A stretch of DNA of 64,000 bases. Origin: Kuafuiihalomonas sp039024635. Its GTDB lineage: Bacteria > Myxococcota > Kuafuiibacteriia > Kuafuiibacteriales > Kuafuiibacteriaceae. The DNA lies in assembly GCA_039024635.1 (NCBI GenBank), contig JBCCQA010000001.1, positions 281,603 to 345,602 of the forward strand, given 5' to 3'. The position numbers and the translations under genes were made by a program. Under the pieces are notes generated by a model. The model did not search any database. It saw nothing but the letters and a program-made list of their open reading frames with translations, and had not been told where the DNA came from. Below, piece by piece: positions 17,165-26,368 of the stretch. Each line of letters begins with the position of its first letter. Within the stretch, counting starts at the first letter, position 1.

Positions 17165-19447
17165 TCAGGCCACCGGTCGGACGAAGCGGGCGACCACTCG
17201 CTTTCGACCGGCGTCGGGAAAGTCGATGGTCAGCCGCGCGTCCGAGCCGCCGCCGTCGGACTCCACCACGGTCCCAGTGCCGAACAAGTTGTGAACGACC
17301 TGGGCGCCAGGCTGCAGGGCACCCGAGCCCCCGCGCCGCGTCGGTTCTGGGGCGCTGTAGGGATCGGGCTCCCCTTGAAAGGAAAGGTCGTACTCGACGT
17401 AAGGCTCGCTCGGTCCGTGTTCCTGAGCGCGACCCGAACTCCACTCCAAGTCTTCCAGTCGAGCGCCCCCCAAGGTCTCGACGATGCCGTCCGGCAGCTC
17501 TCCGAGAAAGCGCGAGGCCAGCCGCACCTCCTCCCGGCCGTACATGCGACGGAATCTCGCGGCGACCAGGATCAGCTCCTCTTCGGCCCGCGTCATGCCC
17601 ACGTAGCAAAGACGTCGCTCTTCCTCGAGTGACTCGGGATCGAGGTCATCGACCGCTCGCTGGCTGGGAAAGGTTCGCTCCTCCATTCCGACCATGAAGA
17701 CGACCGGGAACTCCAGCCCCTTGGCGCTGTGCAGGGTCATCAACATGACCTGCCGTCCATCGGCCGTCGTGTCGGCGGGGCTCACGAGGGCGGCCCCGTC
17801 GAGAAAGGCCTGAAGGGGCGTACGAGCGCCGGCCAGGCCGATGCCTTCTTCCCCGTCGCTGTCCTGGATCTGATCTTCGAACTCGGCGATGGAGTTCACG
17901 AGCTCGGACACGTTGGCGGCCCTGTCCTCGGCCGTGGTCGGGTCCGACTTTTCGAGATGGCCGAGGTAGTCGAGGTCCTCGATGATTCGACTGGCGACCT
18001 CGGTCGCGCTCGTAGTCTCCGCGAGCTCGCGCCAGTCGCTCAGCTTCCGGTCCAGGACTCGGAGCTTCTTGATGGCACCCGCCGACAAACCAGCGTCCGT
18101 GAGCACCCCATCGGGCAGGCTCAGAAGCTCCGCCCCTTCTCGGTCGTGGGCTTCGCCCGCCTTCCGAAGTCGCTCCACCGTCTTGGTGCCGATCCCGCGA
18201 GTGGGCGTGTTGACGATGCGGGCAAAGTCGCTTCGGGAGCTGGGGTTGGCGGTGACGCGCAGGTAGGCGAGGATATCCTTCACCTCCATGCGCTCGTAGA
18301 AACCAGTCCCGCCGACGAGGGCGTAGGGGATCTCGGCCCGCATGAAGGCCTCTTCGAAGAGCCGAGACTGGGCGTTGCTGCGGTAGAGGACGGCGAAGTC
18401 GGAGGGGGGACGCCCAGAGTCAGTGATGGTCCGTGCCACGAGGGCGGCCTCCTCTTCGCTCCGGTTTACCAAGGCTAGCTTCACCGGCGCACCGTCCTCG
18501 GCGTCGGTGCGTAGCGTCTTGGGGTGGCGACGACTGTTATGTCGAATGACGGCGTTGGCGGCGCCCAGGATGTGGCGACTGCTCCGATAGTTGGTTTCCA
18601 ACTTCACGACTTCGGCCGTGGGAAAGGCCTGAGGAAAGTCGAGGATGTTGCTCACGTCGGCGCCTCGCCACCGATAGATGCTCTGATCGTCGTCACCCAC
18701 GACGGCGAGGTTGCGGTGGGTAGCGACGAGGAGCCTCAAGAAGTCGTACTGGACTCTGTTGGTGTCCTGAAACTCATCCACCATGACGAAGCGAAAGCGC
18801 TCGCCGAGTCGTTCCCGAACCTCTCCTTCCTTCTTCAGGAGGTGCACCGTCCACAGCAAGAGGTCGCCGAAGTCCATTGCGTTGGAGCGCATCAAGGCGC
18901 GCTGGTAGCGCGGATAGACTTTGCGGGCTGCTCGTCGCTGGGGCGTATCGTAGGGGGAGGACTGCTCGGCAAACTCTGCCGCCTCGACGGCGTCGTTCTT
19001 GGCCCGATCGATCTCGTTGAGTACTCCATTGACCATAGCGGCCTTGCTCGCCGCCTCGTGGCCGACCTCCTGCAAGATGGACTTCACGAGGCGGCGCGCA
19101 TCATCCACGTCGTAGATGGTGAAGCTGCGGTCGAAGCCGAGCCGCTCCCCCTCGATTCGCAGGAGCCGGGCACAGATGGAGTGAAAGGTTCCAATCCATG
19201 CGTCTCGGACCGAGGGGCCGAGCAGCTTCTGCAGTCGGTCCTTCATCTCTTGGGCCGCTTTGTTGGTGAAGGTGACGGCCATGATCTGCCAGGGCTTGGC
19301 TGCTTCGATTTCGATGAGGTTGTAGACCCGATGCACCAGGACCCGGGTCTTGCCGGAGCCCGCCCCCGCGAGGATCAGGAGCGGTCCATCGACGTGGCGC
19401 GCCGCCCGCAGCTGCTCAGGATTGAGAAGAGTGGCGAGGTCCGGCAC
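17165..19447 (-). CDS. pcrA: UvrD/PcrA-type 3'-5' DNA helicase
   Basis: 760 residues, normal for the SF1A helicases used in repair and in removing RecA filaments. Q-motif LNPEQLRAA, Walker A AGAGSGKTR (27-35), motif II VMVDEFQDTN, motif III GDDDQSIYRWRGA, motif IV LETNYRSS, motif V LMTLHSAKGLEF and motif VI CYVGMTRAEEEL are all readable. The C-terminus has the PcrA/UvrD Tudor-like RNAP-binding module (VHNLFGTGTVVESDGG). Minus-strand, upstream of the zinc-ribbon/TPR gene. Calling it pcrA rather than uvrD or rep rests on general resemblance. Confidence 0.9.
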   Translation of the reverse strand: MPDLATLLNPEQLRAARHVDGPLLILAGAGSGKTRVLVHRVYNLIEIEAAKPWQIMAVTFTNKAAQEMKDRLQKLLGPSVRDAWIGTFHSICARLLRIEGERLGFDRSFTIYDVDDARRLVKSILQEVGHEAASKAAMVNGVLNEIDRAKNDAVEAAEFAEQSSPYDTPQRRAARKVYPRYQRALMRSNAMDFGDLLLWTVHLLKKEGEVRERLGERFRFVMVDEFQDTNRVQYDFLRLLVATHRNLAVVGDDDQSIYRWRGADVSNILDFPQAFPTAEVVKLETNYRSSRHILGAANAVIRHNSRRHPKTLRTDAEDGAPVKLALVNRSEEEAALVARTITDSGRPPSDFAVLYRSNAQSRLFEEAFMRAEIPYALVGGTGFYERMEVKDILAYLRVTANPSSRSDFARIVNTPTRGIGTKTVERLRKAGEAHDREGAELLSLPDGVLTDAGLSAGAIKKLRVLDRKLSDWRELAETTSATEVASRIIEDLDYLGHLEKSDPTTAEDRAANVSELVNSIAEFEDQIQDSDGEEGIGLAGARTPLQAFLDGAALVSPADTTADGRQVMLMTLHSAKGLEFPVVFMVGMEERTFPSQRAVDDLDPESLEEERRLCYVGMTRAEEELILVAARFRRMYGREEVRLASRFLGELPDGIVETLGGARLEDLEWSSGRAQEHGPSEPYVEYDLSFQGEPDPYSAPEPTRRGGSGALQPGAQVVHNLFGTGTVVESDGGGSDARLTIDFPDAGRKRVVARFVRPVA

Positions 19448-19554
19448 GAGGCCAACCTACCAGGCCGATTCGATAATTCGGCCGAATTCTCCGACCGTGG
19501 GCAGGTCGGCCCTTGGGCACCGGGGTTCGGCGAGACCAAAAGAAAGTCGTCAGC

Positions 19555-21627
19555 TCAGAAGTGGACAGAGTTCTGCTTGGGCGGCGACACCTCAGCCCGC
19601 GCCGAGAGCAAGGTCAGCGGCTGCCCATAGAGGACCTGGTAGGTCCACATCGTCTCGAGCACTCTTCGCACGTAGCGTCGCGTCTCACGGTAACTGATAC
19701 GTTCGACGAACTCGTCCGTCGGCTCGTCGGCCAGCCCATCCACCCAGCTCTGGGTCGCGGTGGGGCCGGCGTTGTAGGCGGCGATTTGCGCGGGCAGAAA
19801 GCCGGGGAAGCGTTCGGCCAACTGGCCGAGGTACCAGCTGCCCAACCATACGTTGGCTGCGGGATCTCGAAGATTGCGGGTGAGGGGGCGGGCCTCGGGT
19901 ACCCGCCCGGCGATGGAGCGGGCAGTGGCGGGGAGGAGCTGCATCAGGCCGACGGCTCCGGCCGCGCTGCGGACGTCGGGACGGTAGTGACTTTCGGTTC
20001 GCATCACGGCCCAGATGAGCTCGGGTGAGACTCGATGCTCGGTCGAAGCGGCGCGAACGGCCTCTGAGAAAGCGTCCGGGAAGCGATGTTGATAGGTTCG
20101 CCAGGCCCAAAAATCACCCTCGGCTGCTTTGCGGGCGGGGGCGTTCATACGGAGCGCAAGCTTGAAGGCCAAGCGGTGACCGCTAACCTCGCGGCACAGG
20201 TCGGCCCGCATGACCTGTCGTCGAAAGCTGTCGGGGGGGCCTAACGCGTCCAAGCCCGCCTTCAGCTCTTCCTCAGCCCAGGCGTCTCGGCCGATGCGGC
20301 TGAACTCGATGGCCCGGTCGATGGTCAAGGGTCTCTCAGGGCCCAGGGCGGAGAGGATCTGAGGAACATCGAAGCGAAGGATGGGATCTTTGGCCTTGGG
20401 CTCCGGTGCGTCGACGCCCATGGCACGCAGTCGCCGTCGGGCCCAGAAACCGTAGTAGCTGAATGGGGCCGCCTTGTTTGCCGATTGGTAGGCTCGAGTC
20501 GCCTCTTCGCTTTGGCCTCGGCGGGCGTGGACCCGGGCCGACCAGTACCAGGCAAAGGGAACTAGGTCCGAGCGAGGATGGCGCTTCAAGAGGCCGTCGA
20601 AGTCGGCCAGCGCTTCATCCCAATGCTCGCCGAGGTAGCTCGACCAAGCCGCATACCAGAGGGCTTCGGTGACCCTTCGATCCTTCGGCCTTCGGCTCGA
20701 GTAGGCGCTCATCCGCTTCCGCGCCGCCAAGTAGCGCCCGCCGGCGTACTCGATCCAGCCCGCGAGGTACTCGGCTTCGGCGCTTCGTTGGCTCTTGGGG
20801 AAGCTCTGAAACAGCTCGTCGAAGAGGTCCCGAGCTCGCTCATTGTCGTCAGCACCCAGGGCTGCGCGACCGAGCTGGAAGAGGACCTCGTCCCCGTGCT
20901 CGCCTTTGGGGTCGTCTTTTCGCAAGGCGTCGAGTGCGGCGGCTGCCGCGCGGCCGCTGGCGTCGGCCAGGCGATAGTCCCACCAAAGCTTGGACCGGCC
21001 GCTGGGCTTCAGTCGGGCAAGCTCGGTCCGCGCGCGATTGGTGTAGCGGCGGGCGAGCAGCGCTTCGATTCGGCGCTCTCGTTGCGCGGGACTGAGCGTG
21101 ACGTTCAGGTCCACGAGCCTTTCGCGCACTGCATCGTCGAGCCAACGGCGCGGACGCTTTAGGTAGAGGTCCATCAATAGCGTCTGAGCTTCTTCCTTTT
21201 CGTCAACAGCGAGGAGGCTGTCGGCCCACCGAAAGCGGAGGTCCGGATCCGAGGGGCGAAGCCGCGCAAAGACCCGGATCCGTTCGGCGTGAGCGCCTGT
21301 CGCGCCGTACACCTCGGCCTGCCCTTCTTGGGCACGCCGACGAAGGCTCGAAAGGCGGGCCTCTGCTTCGGCTTCGGCATAGGCCTTCAGCGCCGCTTCG
21401 GTTTCGCCGAGGGCGAAGAGCGCTTCCCCCCGGAGGAGGGCGACCCGATCCTCCAGGCCTTTGGGATTCATCCTTCGCAGTCGCTCCAGAGCGTCTGCAG
21501 GACGGCCGGCATCTTCGGCCGCCTGGGCTTCGGAGAGCGCCTCGACGTCGAGGTTCCGAAGCCCGGCCACGTCGGGTGGATCCGCCGGGGCAGCGACGAA
21601 GAGGAGCGGGAGCAGGAGGACGGACAC
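19555..21627 (-). CDS. Soluble lytic murein transglycosylase (Slt70-like)
   Basis: 690 residues. N-terminal signal peptide (VSVLLLPLLFVAAPADP), then about 450 residues of helical TPR-like superhelix, then a C-terminal SLT domain from about residue 530. Catalytic Glu lies in AVMRTESHYRP; the family blocks AAGAVGLMQLLPATA and IAAYNAGP follow. Cleaves peptidoglycan glycan strands to 1,6-anhydro ends in the periplasm. Its GTG start shares a base with the TAG stop of the response-regulator gene (TAGTG), implying translational coupling with that gene, an unusual partner. Confidence 0.9.
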   Translation of the reverse strand: MSVLLLPLLFVAAPADPPDVAGLRNLDVEALSEAQAAEDAGRPADALERLRRMNPKGLEDRVALLRGEALFALGETEAALKAYAEAEAEARLSSLRRRAQEGQAEVYGATGAHAERIRVFARLRPSDPDLRFRWADSLLAVDEKEEAQTLLMDLYLKRPRRWLDDAVRERLVDLNVTLSPAQRERRIEALLARRYTNRARTELARLKPSGRSKLWWDYRLADASGRAAAAALDALRKDDPKGEHGDEVLFQLGRAALGADDNERARDLFDELFQSFPKSQRSAEAEYLAGWIEYAGGRYLAARKRMSAYSSRRPKDRRVTEALWYAAWSSYLGEHWDEALADFDGLLKRHPRSDLVPFAWYWSARVHARRGQSEEATRAYQSANKAAPFSYYGFWARRRLRAMGVDAPEPKAKDPILRFDVPQILSALGPERPLTIDRAIEFSRIGRDAWAEEELKAGLDALGPPDSFRRQVMRADLCREVSGHRLAFKLALRMNAPARKAAEGDFWAWRTYQHRFPDAFSEAVRAASTEHRVSPELIWAVMRTESHYRPDVRSAAGAVGLMQLLPATARSIAGRVPEARPLTRNLRDPAANVWLGSWYLGQLAERFPGFLPAQIAAYNAGPTATQSWVDGLADEPTDEFVERISYRETRRYVRRVLETMWTYQVLYGQPLTLLSARAEVSPPKQNSVHF

Positions 21628-22256
21628 TAGACGGCAATGATGCCTCTTCGGATGGCTTCGGTCACGGCCTCGACGCGGCTGCTGACGTCCAGTTTTTCGA
21701 ATACGTGCTCGAGGTGGGTGCGAACGGTGGCGGCGGAGAGGCCGAGGATGGAGGCGATCTCCGGGTTCGAAAAGCCCTTGGCCACGACCTCCAGGATCTC
21801 CCGCTCCCGTGGGCTCAACACCCGGGCCGCCCCGTCCCTGGGCTCAGGGCCGAAGGTCTCGAGAAGAGCCCGGGCGAGCCGAGGCTGGAGCACCGCCCCG
21901 CCTGCGGCCACGGCCCGAAGGCCCTCCAGCACCTCCTCGGCCCGGGCACCCTTGACCAGGTAGCCGGCCGCGCCGGCCCGGAGGGCCTGGAGCCCTCGGC
22001 TCGGGTCGTCGTCCACCGTCCAAACCACGACCTCGGCCCCGGCTCGGCGGGCGGCGGGCACGAGGCGAAGACCGTCCTCGTCAGGCAAGCCGAGGTCGAG
22101 GAGGACGAGCTGCCAGCCCGGTTCGGCGTCCAGCTGGGCCCGGGCCTCGGCGGCGCTTCGTGCGACCCCGCTCACGACGAAGTCGGGGGCCCCCCGCAAA
22201 AGGGTCAGGACGGACTTGAGGAAGCGCGGCTGATCTTCCACCACGAGCGTTCGCAT
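21627..22256 (-). CDS. NarL/FixJ-family response regulator (orphan)
   Basis: 209 residues from ATG 22256 (MRTLVVEDQP). The receiver domain holds the phospho-acceptor Asp in LVLLDLGLPDEDG, Thr in VVWTVDD and Lys in YLVKGA. The C-terminal LuxR-type HTH has LSPREREILEVVAKGFSNPE and ATVRTHLEHVFEKLDV. Earlier in-frame starts exist (ATG 22268, and 22295), but none has a good Shine-Dalgarno. There is no histidine kinase next to it. Its start overlaps that of the divergent TIGR02757-type gene, so each promoter must lie inside the other's coding region or one start is misplaced. Coupled to the downstream lytic transglycosylase. Confidence 0.87.
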   Translation of the reverse strand: MRTLVVEDQPRFLKSVLTLLRGAPDFVVSGVARSAAEARAQLDAEPGWQLVLLDLGLPDEDGLRLVPAARRAGAEVVVWTVDDDPSRGLQALRAGAAGYLVKGARAEEVLEGLRAVAAGGAVLQPRLARALLETFGPEPRDGAARVLSPREREILEVVAKGFSNPEIASILGLSAATVRTHLEHVFEKLDVSSRVEAVTEAIRRGIIAV

Positions 22257-23181
22257 GGGGACGAGCATCGTCGAGCTGGGCCGGGCCGCCGGCAAGCGCG
22301 GGCGCGGGAAACACGTTCCCCGGGCTCGTTTGAAGGCCGAGCTCGAGGGCCTGCTGGCGGGGGTCGACCGACAGGCTCAGCTTCGGGCCGACCCCGTCGA
22401 GCTGGTGCATCGATATGAGGACCCCGCGGATCAAGAGGTGGCCGGCCTCCTCGTCGCCATGCTGGCTTATGGCCGCGCCTCGGTGGTGCGGGCCAAGGCC
22501 GGGGCCCTGCTCGAGGCGCTCGGCCCTTCGCCCGCCCGAGGCGTTGCCTCCCGGAGCCGACTCCGCCGTCTGAACGGCTTCGTGTACCGCTTTCAGCGCG
22601 GGACCGACCTTTCGCTTTTCGCCGAGGCCATCGGTCGCCTGCGGGCGGAGGCGCCGTTGTCGACCTGGGCCGCGCCCGAGGGGATGGCGCCCGCATCGGG
22701 GCCCTCGTGTCGAACGGGCATCGAGGCCATGGGGCGTCTGTCGGCCGCGCTCAGGGCCCAGCTTCGCGGTGAGCTCAGTTACGGCCTTCGCTATCTGCTG
22801 CCTTCTCCGCTTGCGGGCGGGGGTGCGGCCAAGCGCTTGGCGCTCTACTTCCGGTGGATGGTTCGGCCGGCCGATGGCACTGACCTGGGGACTTGGCGGG
22901 GGGCTCTGCCCCCGGCCGCTCTCTTGATGCCGCTCGACACCCACGTGGCCCGTCTCGGTCGACACCTAGGGTTGACCCGAAGACTGTCCCCCGGTCTACC
23001 GATGGCCGAAGACATCACGGAGGCCCTGGCCGAGCTCTGCCCCGAGGATCCGCTCCGCTACGACATGGCCCTTTGCCACATGGGGATATCGGGCGCCTGT
23101 CCGTCTCGGTCGGAGCCGGCCGTGTGTCGAGAATGCGGAATCCGGAAGGTATGCGACATCTGGAACCAAAGCCGACGTTGA
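22255..23181 (+). CDS. TIGR02757/DUF2400-family protein
   Basis: 308 residues as annotated. Landmarks of the family: DPVELVHRYEDPADQEVAGLLVAMLAYGRAS, split here as the DP-HRY-D-E stretch and the LAYGR motif; RxxRLNGFVYRFQ; the block MPLDTHVARLGRHLGL; and a Cys-containing tail (CPSRSEPAVCRECGIRKVC), which may bind metal or an Fe-S centre as in helix-hairpin-helix glycosylases. Function of the family is unknown. The ATG at 22255 overlaps the start of the opposing regulator; TTG 22330, which gives LKAELEGLL, is a plausible shorter start nearer the homology. Confidence 0.78.
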   Translation: MGTSIVELGRAAGKRGRGKHVPRARLKAELEGLLAGVDRQAQLRADPVELVHRYEDPADQEVAGLLVAMLAYGRASVVRAKAGALLEALGPSPARGVASRSRLRRLNGFVYRFQRGTDLSLFAEAIGRLRAEAPLSTWAAPEGMAPASGPSCRTGIEAMGRLSAALRAQLRGELSYGLRYLLPSPLAGGGAAKRLALYFRWMVRPADGTDLGTWRGALPPAALLMPLDTHVARLGRHLGLTRRLSPGLPMAEDITEALAELCPEDPLRYDMALCHMGISGACPSRSEPAVCRECGIRKVCDIWNQSRR

Positions 23182-23245
23182 AGCTTGGCGTTCGCGCCGT
23201 GGGGTGATAGCACCCTCGGCTCCGTCGCGGAGACGGGAGGACTCC

Positions 23246-23458
23246 ATGCCCAAGATGAAGAGCAAGAGGGGCGCTGCCAAGCGGTTCCGGGTGACCGGCG
23301 TCGGCAAGTTCAAGCACGCCCGTAAGGGGAAGCGCCACAATCTCTCCAACAAGAGCCGCACCCGTAAGCGCAACCTGCTGGGCATGAAGCTCGTGCACCC
23401 TTCCGATGAGGAGCGCGTGTTGCGCATGCTCCCCTATGCCCGCGTCCGAGGAGCCTGA
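23246..23458 (+). CDS. rpmI: Large ribosomal subunit protein bL35
   Basis: 70 residues beginning MPKMKSKRGAAKRFRVTG, the canonical bL35 N-terminus; also the conserved KRHNLSNKS and DEERVLRMLPY-like ending. A strong Shine-Dalgarno GGGAGGA precedes the ATG. Three bases separate it from rplT. The usual upstream partner infC is absent: the gene 65 bases upstream is the TIGR02757-type protein. Confidence 0.96.
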   Translation: MPKMKSKRGAAKRFRVTGVGKFKHARKGKRHNLSNKSRTRKRNLLGMKLVHPSDEERVLRMLPYARVRGA

Positions 23459-23461
23459 GTC

Positions 23462-23815
23462 ATGGCGAGAGCAACCCGAGGATTCAAAGGACGTCGTCGC
23501 CACAAGAAGTGGCTGAAGCTCGCAAAGGGCGCCCAGGGTCGACGCAAGAACATCATCAAGGCTGCCAAGGCCACGGCCGAGAAGGGGCTTCAGCACGCCT
23601 ACGTCGCGCGCAAGCTCAACAAGCGGAACTACCGCGCCCTCTGGATCCAGCGGATAAACGCCGCCGCCCGGGAGCATGGCCTCAGCTACAGCACCTTCAT
23701 GTACGGCCTCAAGAAGAGCGAGGTCGAACTCGACCGCAAGGCCCTCGCCGACATCGCCACCTCCGACCCCAAAGCCTGGGGCGAGCTGGTCACCCTCGCC
23801 AAGAACGCCGCCTGA
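23462..23815 (+). CDS. rplT: Large ribosomal subunit protein bL20
   Basis: 117 residues, the usual length. Canonical features: ARATRGFKGRRRHKKWLK at the N-terminus (a variant of the common VKRGVxARRRHKKxLK), GRRKNIIKAA, YVARKLNKRNYRALWIQRIN and SYSTFMYGLKKSEVELDRK. Binds 23S rRNA early in 50S assembly, and in other bacteria represses its own operon. No pheS/pheT follow; the next gene is on the opposite strand. Confidence 0.97.
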   Translation: MARATRGFKGRRRHKKWLKLAKGAQGRRKNIIKAAKATAEKGLQHAYVARKLNKRNYRALWIQRINAAAREHGLSYSTFMYGLKKSEVELDRKALADIATSDPKAWGELVTLAKNAA

Positions 23816-24068
23816 GTCGCGCGGCCAGTCGAGCCCGACCTCGGTCGCCGTCCGTCAAGCACAGCGGTTGGAAGGGCTCCCCGACGGGGAGGAAGCGGAA
23901 GCTCACGGGGCCACCGTCTCGGATGGCCAACACATCTCTGGGGGCACGGTCTGCTCCCGATATGAGCGCTCGGCTTGAGTGCGACGACGAAGGGGTTGGA
24001 GTGGAGCGCGGCGGCCAGGTAGCTGGCGGTGAGGCGACCCGTGAACCCGTGGCCCGTGGAGGACGACG

Positions 24069-25163
24069 TCAAAGCTCGGCATGAGTTCGGAGCTCTGGCC
24101 GAGAGCTCACCTGGAGGCCCATCTCTCGTATCCTGTCGAAGAAGGGACCGGGCGCAACGAAGGCCGCTTGCGTCCAAACTCCGGGCTTGGGGGTCTCGAG
24201 GGCTTGTCGAATGGTCGCCACGACCGGAACTGCGGTGGCGAAGTAGGGGTCAGGGTGGGAAACGGTCATCTTCACCGAGCCACCGCCATCCGCGCGTTCG
24301 CCCTCCAGTTGGACGACGGCGACCCCAGTTCGAGAAGCATGCCGTCGGAGCCCCCACCAAAGCAGAGTTCGACTCATCCTTCGGTTGATCTTGGACAGCG
24401 CGATGGAAGCCGGGATGACGACGTAGTCTACGAAGGGGCCGAGACCCCCGATGTAGAAACCCGCTGAGTCCAGCGATTCAGTTTTCACGACTTCGCGGAT
24501 CTCTTCCATCAGCATGGGGGTACATGCCACGGGTCCCCGGCCGAAATCGAACTGTCGGGTGAGGCTGTATCCACGCTCCCAATGGCCCTCGGTGAAGACC
24601 GACGGATCGGCCATCTCGATCTCCGACATGAAGTCCGAGATCGTCTGATCACTCAGGCTGAGAGCATCCCACTCGAGGTCGAACTTGGCGCCCACCCAGG
24701 CGGCGCGAAGGGGCGTGCATTCGTTCATCCGCCGCATCATCACGCCCGGCAGGCCTGGATGGGTGCCGCAGTCGTCGATGACCATCACGCCGCGCTCGAC
24801 ACAGGTGTCGTGCAGCTCTCGGAGCCCTTGCCACTTCTCTTGATTGGAAAGGTAGATGCCGCAAAAGTGCGTGGATGACTCCGCAGCTCGCGCGGCCAGG
24901 GCCGGTGCATCCTGCCACTGGCTGGTTGCACCGACTACCATGTCGACCCGTCCGAGGACGTGGTCCACGTCGGCTGCTCGGTGGAGATCTGCAGCTCGAG
25001 TGCTCAGCCTGGAACCCGATGGATCCAGCAAGGTCTGCAGTTTGACCAGCTTCTCGGGGGTGCGGGAGCAGGCGAGGATCTCGAACGCCTCCGACTCGAG
25101 GAGTAGCTGACATATCAGCCGACCGGCGTGGCCGGTGGCACCGAAGACCGCAATCCGTTTCAT
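24069..25163 (-). CDS. Saccharopine-dehydrogenase-like NAD(P)-binding protein
   Basis: 364 residues. The N-terminus KRIAVFGATGHAGRLICQLL is a Rossmann dinucleotide site (GxTGxxG type); conserved blocks VDMVVGATSQW, GVMVIDDCGTHPG and the long central domain resemble the Sccpdh/trans-acting enoyl reductase family used on lipid-like substrates. A weakly hydrophobic segment around FVDYVVIPASIALSK may contact membrane. Spaced 30 bases after the MBL-fold gene on the same strand, so probably one operon. Substrate unknown. Confidence 0.75.
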   Translation of the reverse strand: MKRIAVFGATGHAGRLICQLLLESEAFEILACSRTPEKLVKLQTLLDPSGSRLSTRAADLHRAADVDHVLGRVDMVVGATSQWQDAPALAARAAESSTHFCGIYLSNQEKWQGLRELHDTCVERGVMVIDDCGTHPGLPGVMMRRMNECTPLRAAWVGAKFDLEWDALSLSDQTISDFMSEIEMADPSVFTEGHWERGYSLTRQFDFGRGPVACTPMLMEEIREVVKTESLDSAGFYIGGLGPFVDYVVIPASIALSKINRRMSRTLLWWGLRRHASRTGVAVVQLEGERADGGGSVKMTVSHPDPYFATAVPVVATIRQALETPKPGVWTQAAFVAPGPFFDRIREMGLQVSSRPELRTHAEL

Positions 25164-25193
25164 CGTCTTGGCCCCTTCTTGATGGCGCTCCTG

Positions 25194-26063
25194 TCATGAC
25201 ACCGAGGTGGGGACGCCGGGCCCGCCTCGAGCCTCCACCAGGCTGAGCTGAGTGTTCTCGAGGTAAGTAGTGGACTGCCCGGGCTCCAACAGCACGCAGT
25301 CCACGCCCACGGCTTCGCACCGTCTCTTGAACGACTGAGCGTCCGCCGGGTTGGCGTTCTTCCTGAACAGGACCCCGCAGTCGTAGTGGCATGGGATGAC
25401 GAGTTTCGGCTGGATGCTGGTCACCGCTTCGAGCGCATGATCCTCATCCATGGTGTTGCCGATCTCTCGCCCGCCGATCGGGATCATCAACACGTGGGGT
25501 CGGAGCCCTTCCCAGTCGGGCATCAGGAGCGAATCGCCGAGGTTGGCCACGGTGACCCCGCCGAGCTCGATGACGAAGCCGGTCTCGCCCTTGGCAAACA
25601 GGGTGTCGGGCTCTCGCACGACGGTTTTTCGGACCGCGCCGAACATGAAGGACAGTCGAAGATCTCCATGAAACGCGGGGATCGACCGGACCTGAACGCC
25701 GTCGAGGTCGACGAGCTCTCCCTGCCGGAGCGGGTACGCACGCTCGACCAGAATCGAGTAGTCCAGCTTCGGCCGGCGAGGGTGCGCCATGAATGCTCGT
25801 CCGTCCGTGATCTCGATGAGCTCGTCGCCGCAGACCAGGGGGGCACCACAGTGCGCGAGCAGGCGGTCCGCATGCCAGTAGTGGTCGGGGTCGGCGTGGG
25901 TCACCAGAACGTGGGTCACTCCGTTCCAATCTTGTCTTGGGATCACGGGCCCGAGGCCCAGGAGGAACAGCTTCGCGCCTGGGTCGATCGCGAGCTTGTG
26001 GTCGCCGGAACGAATGATGAAGCCGTTGTAGCCGTAGTAGGTGATGGTCAGCGGATGATTCAT
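25194..26063 (-). CDS. MBL-fold metallohydrolase (UlaG-like)
   Basis: 289 residues from ATG 26063. Metal-binding core HADPDHYWH (the HxHxDH-type motif with Asp at the second position, as in UlaG-like enzymes), then a His in IPAFHGD, Asp in LGDSLLMPD and a late His in IPCHYDC. The N-terminus TITYYGYNGFIIRSGDHKLAIDP is the normal first strand pair of the fold, here shown as its start. The frame remains open upstream into a broken SDR, so a 406-residue fusion from 26414 is formally possible; I prefer this start because the fold is complete from here. Likely cotranscribed with the reductase gene. Confidence 0.82.
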   Translation of the reverse strand: MNHPLTITYYGYNGFIIRSGDHKLAIDPGAKLFLLGLGPVIPRQDWNGVTHVLVTHADPDHYWHADRLLAHCGAPLVCGDELIEITDGRAFMAHPRRPKLDYSILVERAYPLRQGELVDLDGVQVRSIPAFHGDLRLSFMFGAVRKTVVREPDTLFAKGETGFVIELGGVTVANLGDSLLMPDWEGLRPHVLMIPIGGREIGNTMDEDHALEAVTSIQPKLVIPCHYDCGVLFRKNANPADAQSFKRRCEAVGVDCVLLEPGQSTTYLENTQLSLVEARGGPGVPTSVS

Positions 26064-26368
26064 GACGCCCGCCCGCTCCGCCTCCTCGACCAGCGCGAGG
26101 TTGGCGTCGCGGTCCACCTGCCAAAAGCTCGGGTGGCGCGACAGCTGCCGTACGCCCATGGCGCTGAACACGATGTCCACGCCATCGGCCAGCCTGCGGA
26201 GGGTCTCCGGCTTGGTCGCTTGGCCCTCGAAGACCTCGCCGGACCGAGCCGACTCTTGTCGCGAACCAGGGCCCGGATGAGGTGGCCCTTGGCAGCCAGC
26301 GCACGTGCGACGTTGCTGCCGAGGTAGCCGGTCGATCCTGTGACGGCGATGCGCCTTCCTTCCTTCAC
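26064..26368 (-). pseudogene. N-terminal remnant of an SDR/NmrA-like reductase, frameshifted
   Basis: From GTG 26368 the frame reads KEGRRIAVTGSTGYLGSNV, a textbook extended-SDR GxxGxxG site, then RALVRDKSRLGP. About base 26245 the homology jumps to another frame, continuing GEVFEGQATKPETLRRLADG, then DIVFSAMGVRQL and NLALVEEAERAGV, as SDR/NmrA proteins do. One missing base explains the switch. The domain then stops at about residue 100 and runs in frame into the MBL-fold protein, so two thirds of the reductase is gone. Seen directly from two frames; a sequencing error could explain the frameshift but not the truncation. Confidence 0.75.

Noticed and set aside
23195..23220. Short hairpin GGGTG-ATAG-CACCC before rpmI
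   Set aside because: Five-base stem only, no U-tract; too weak to call an L20 leader or terminator.
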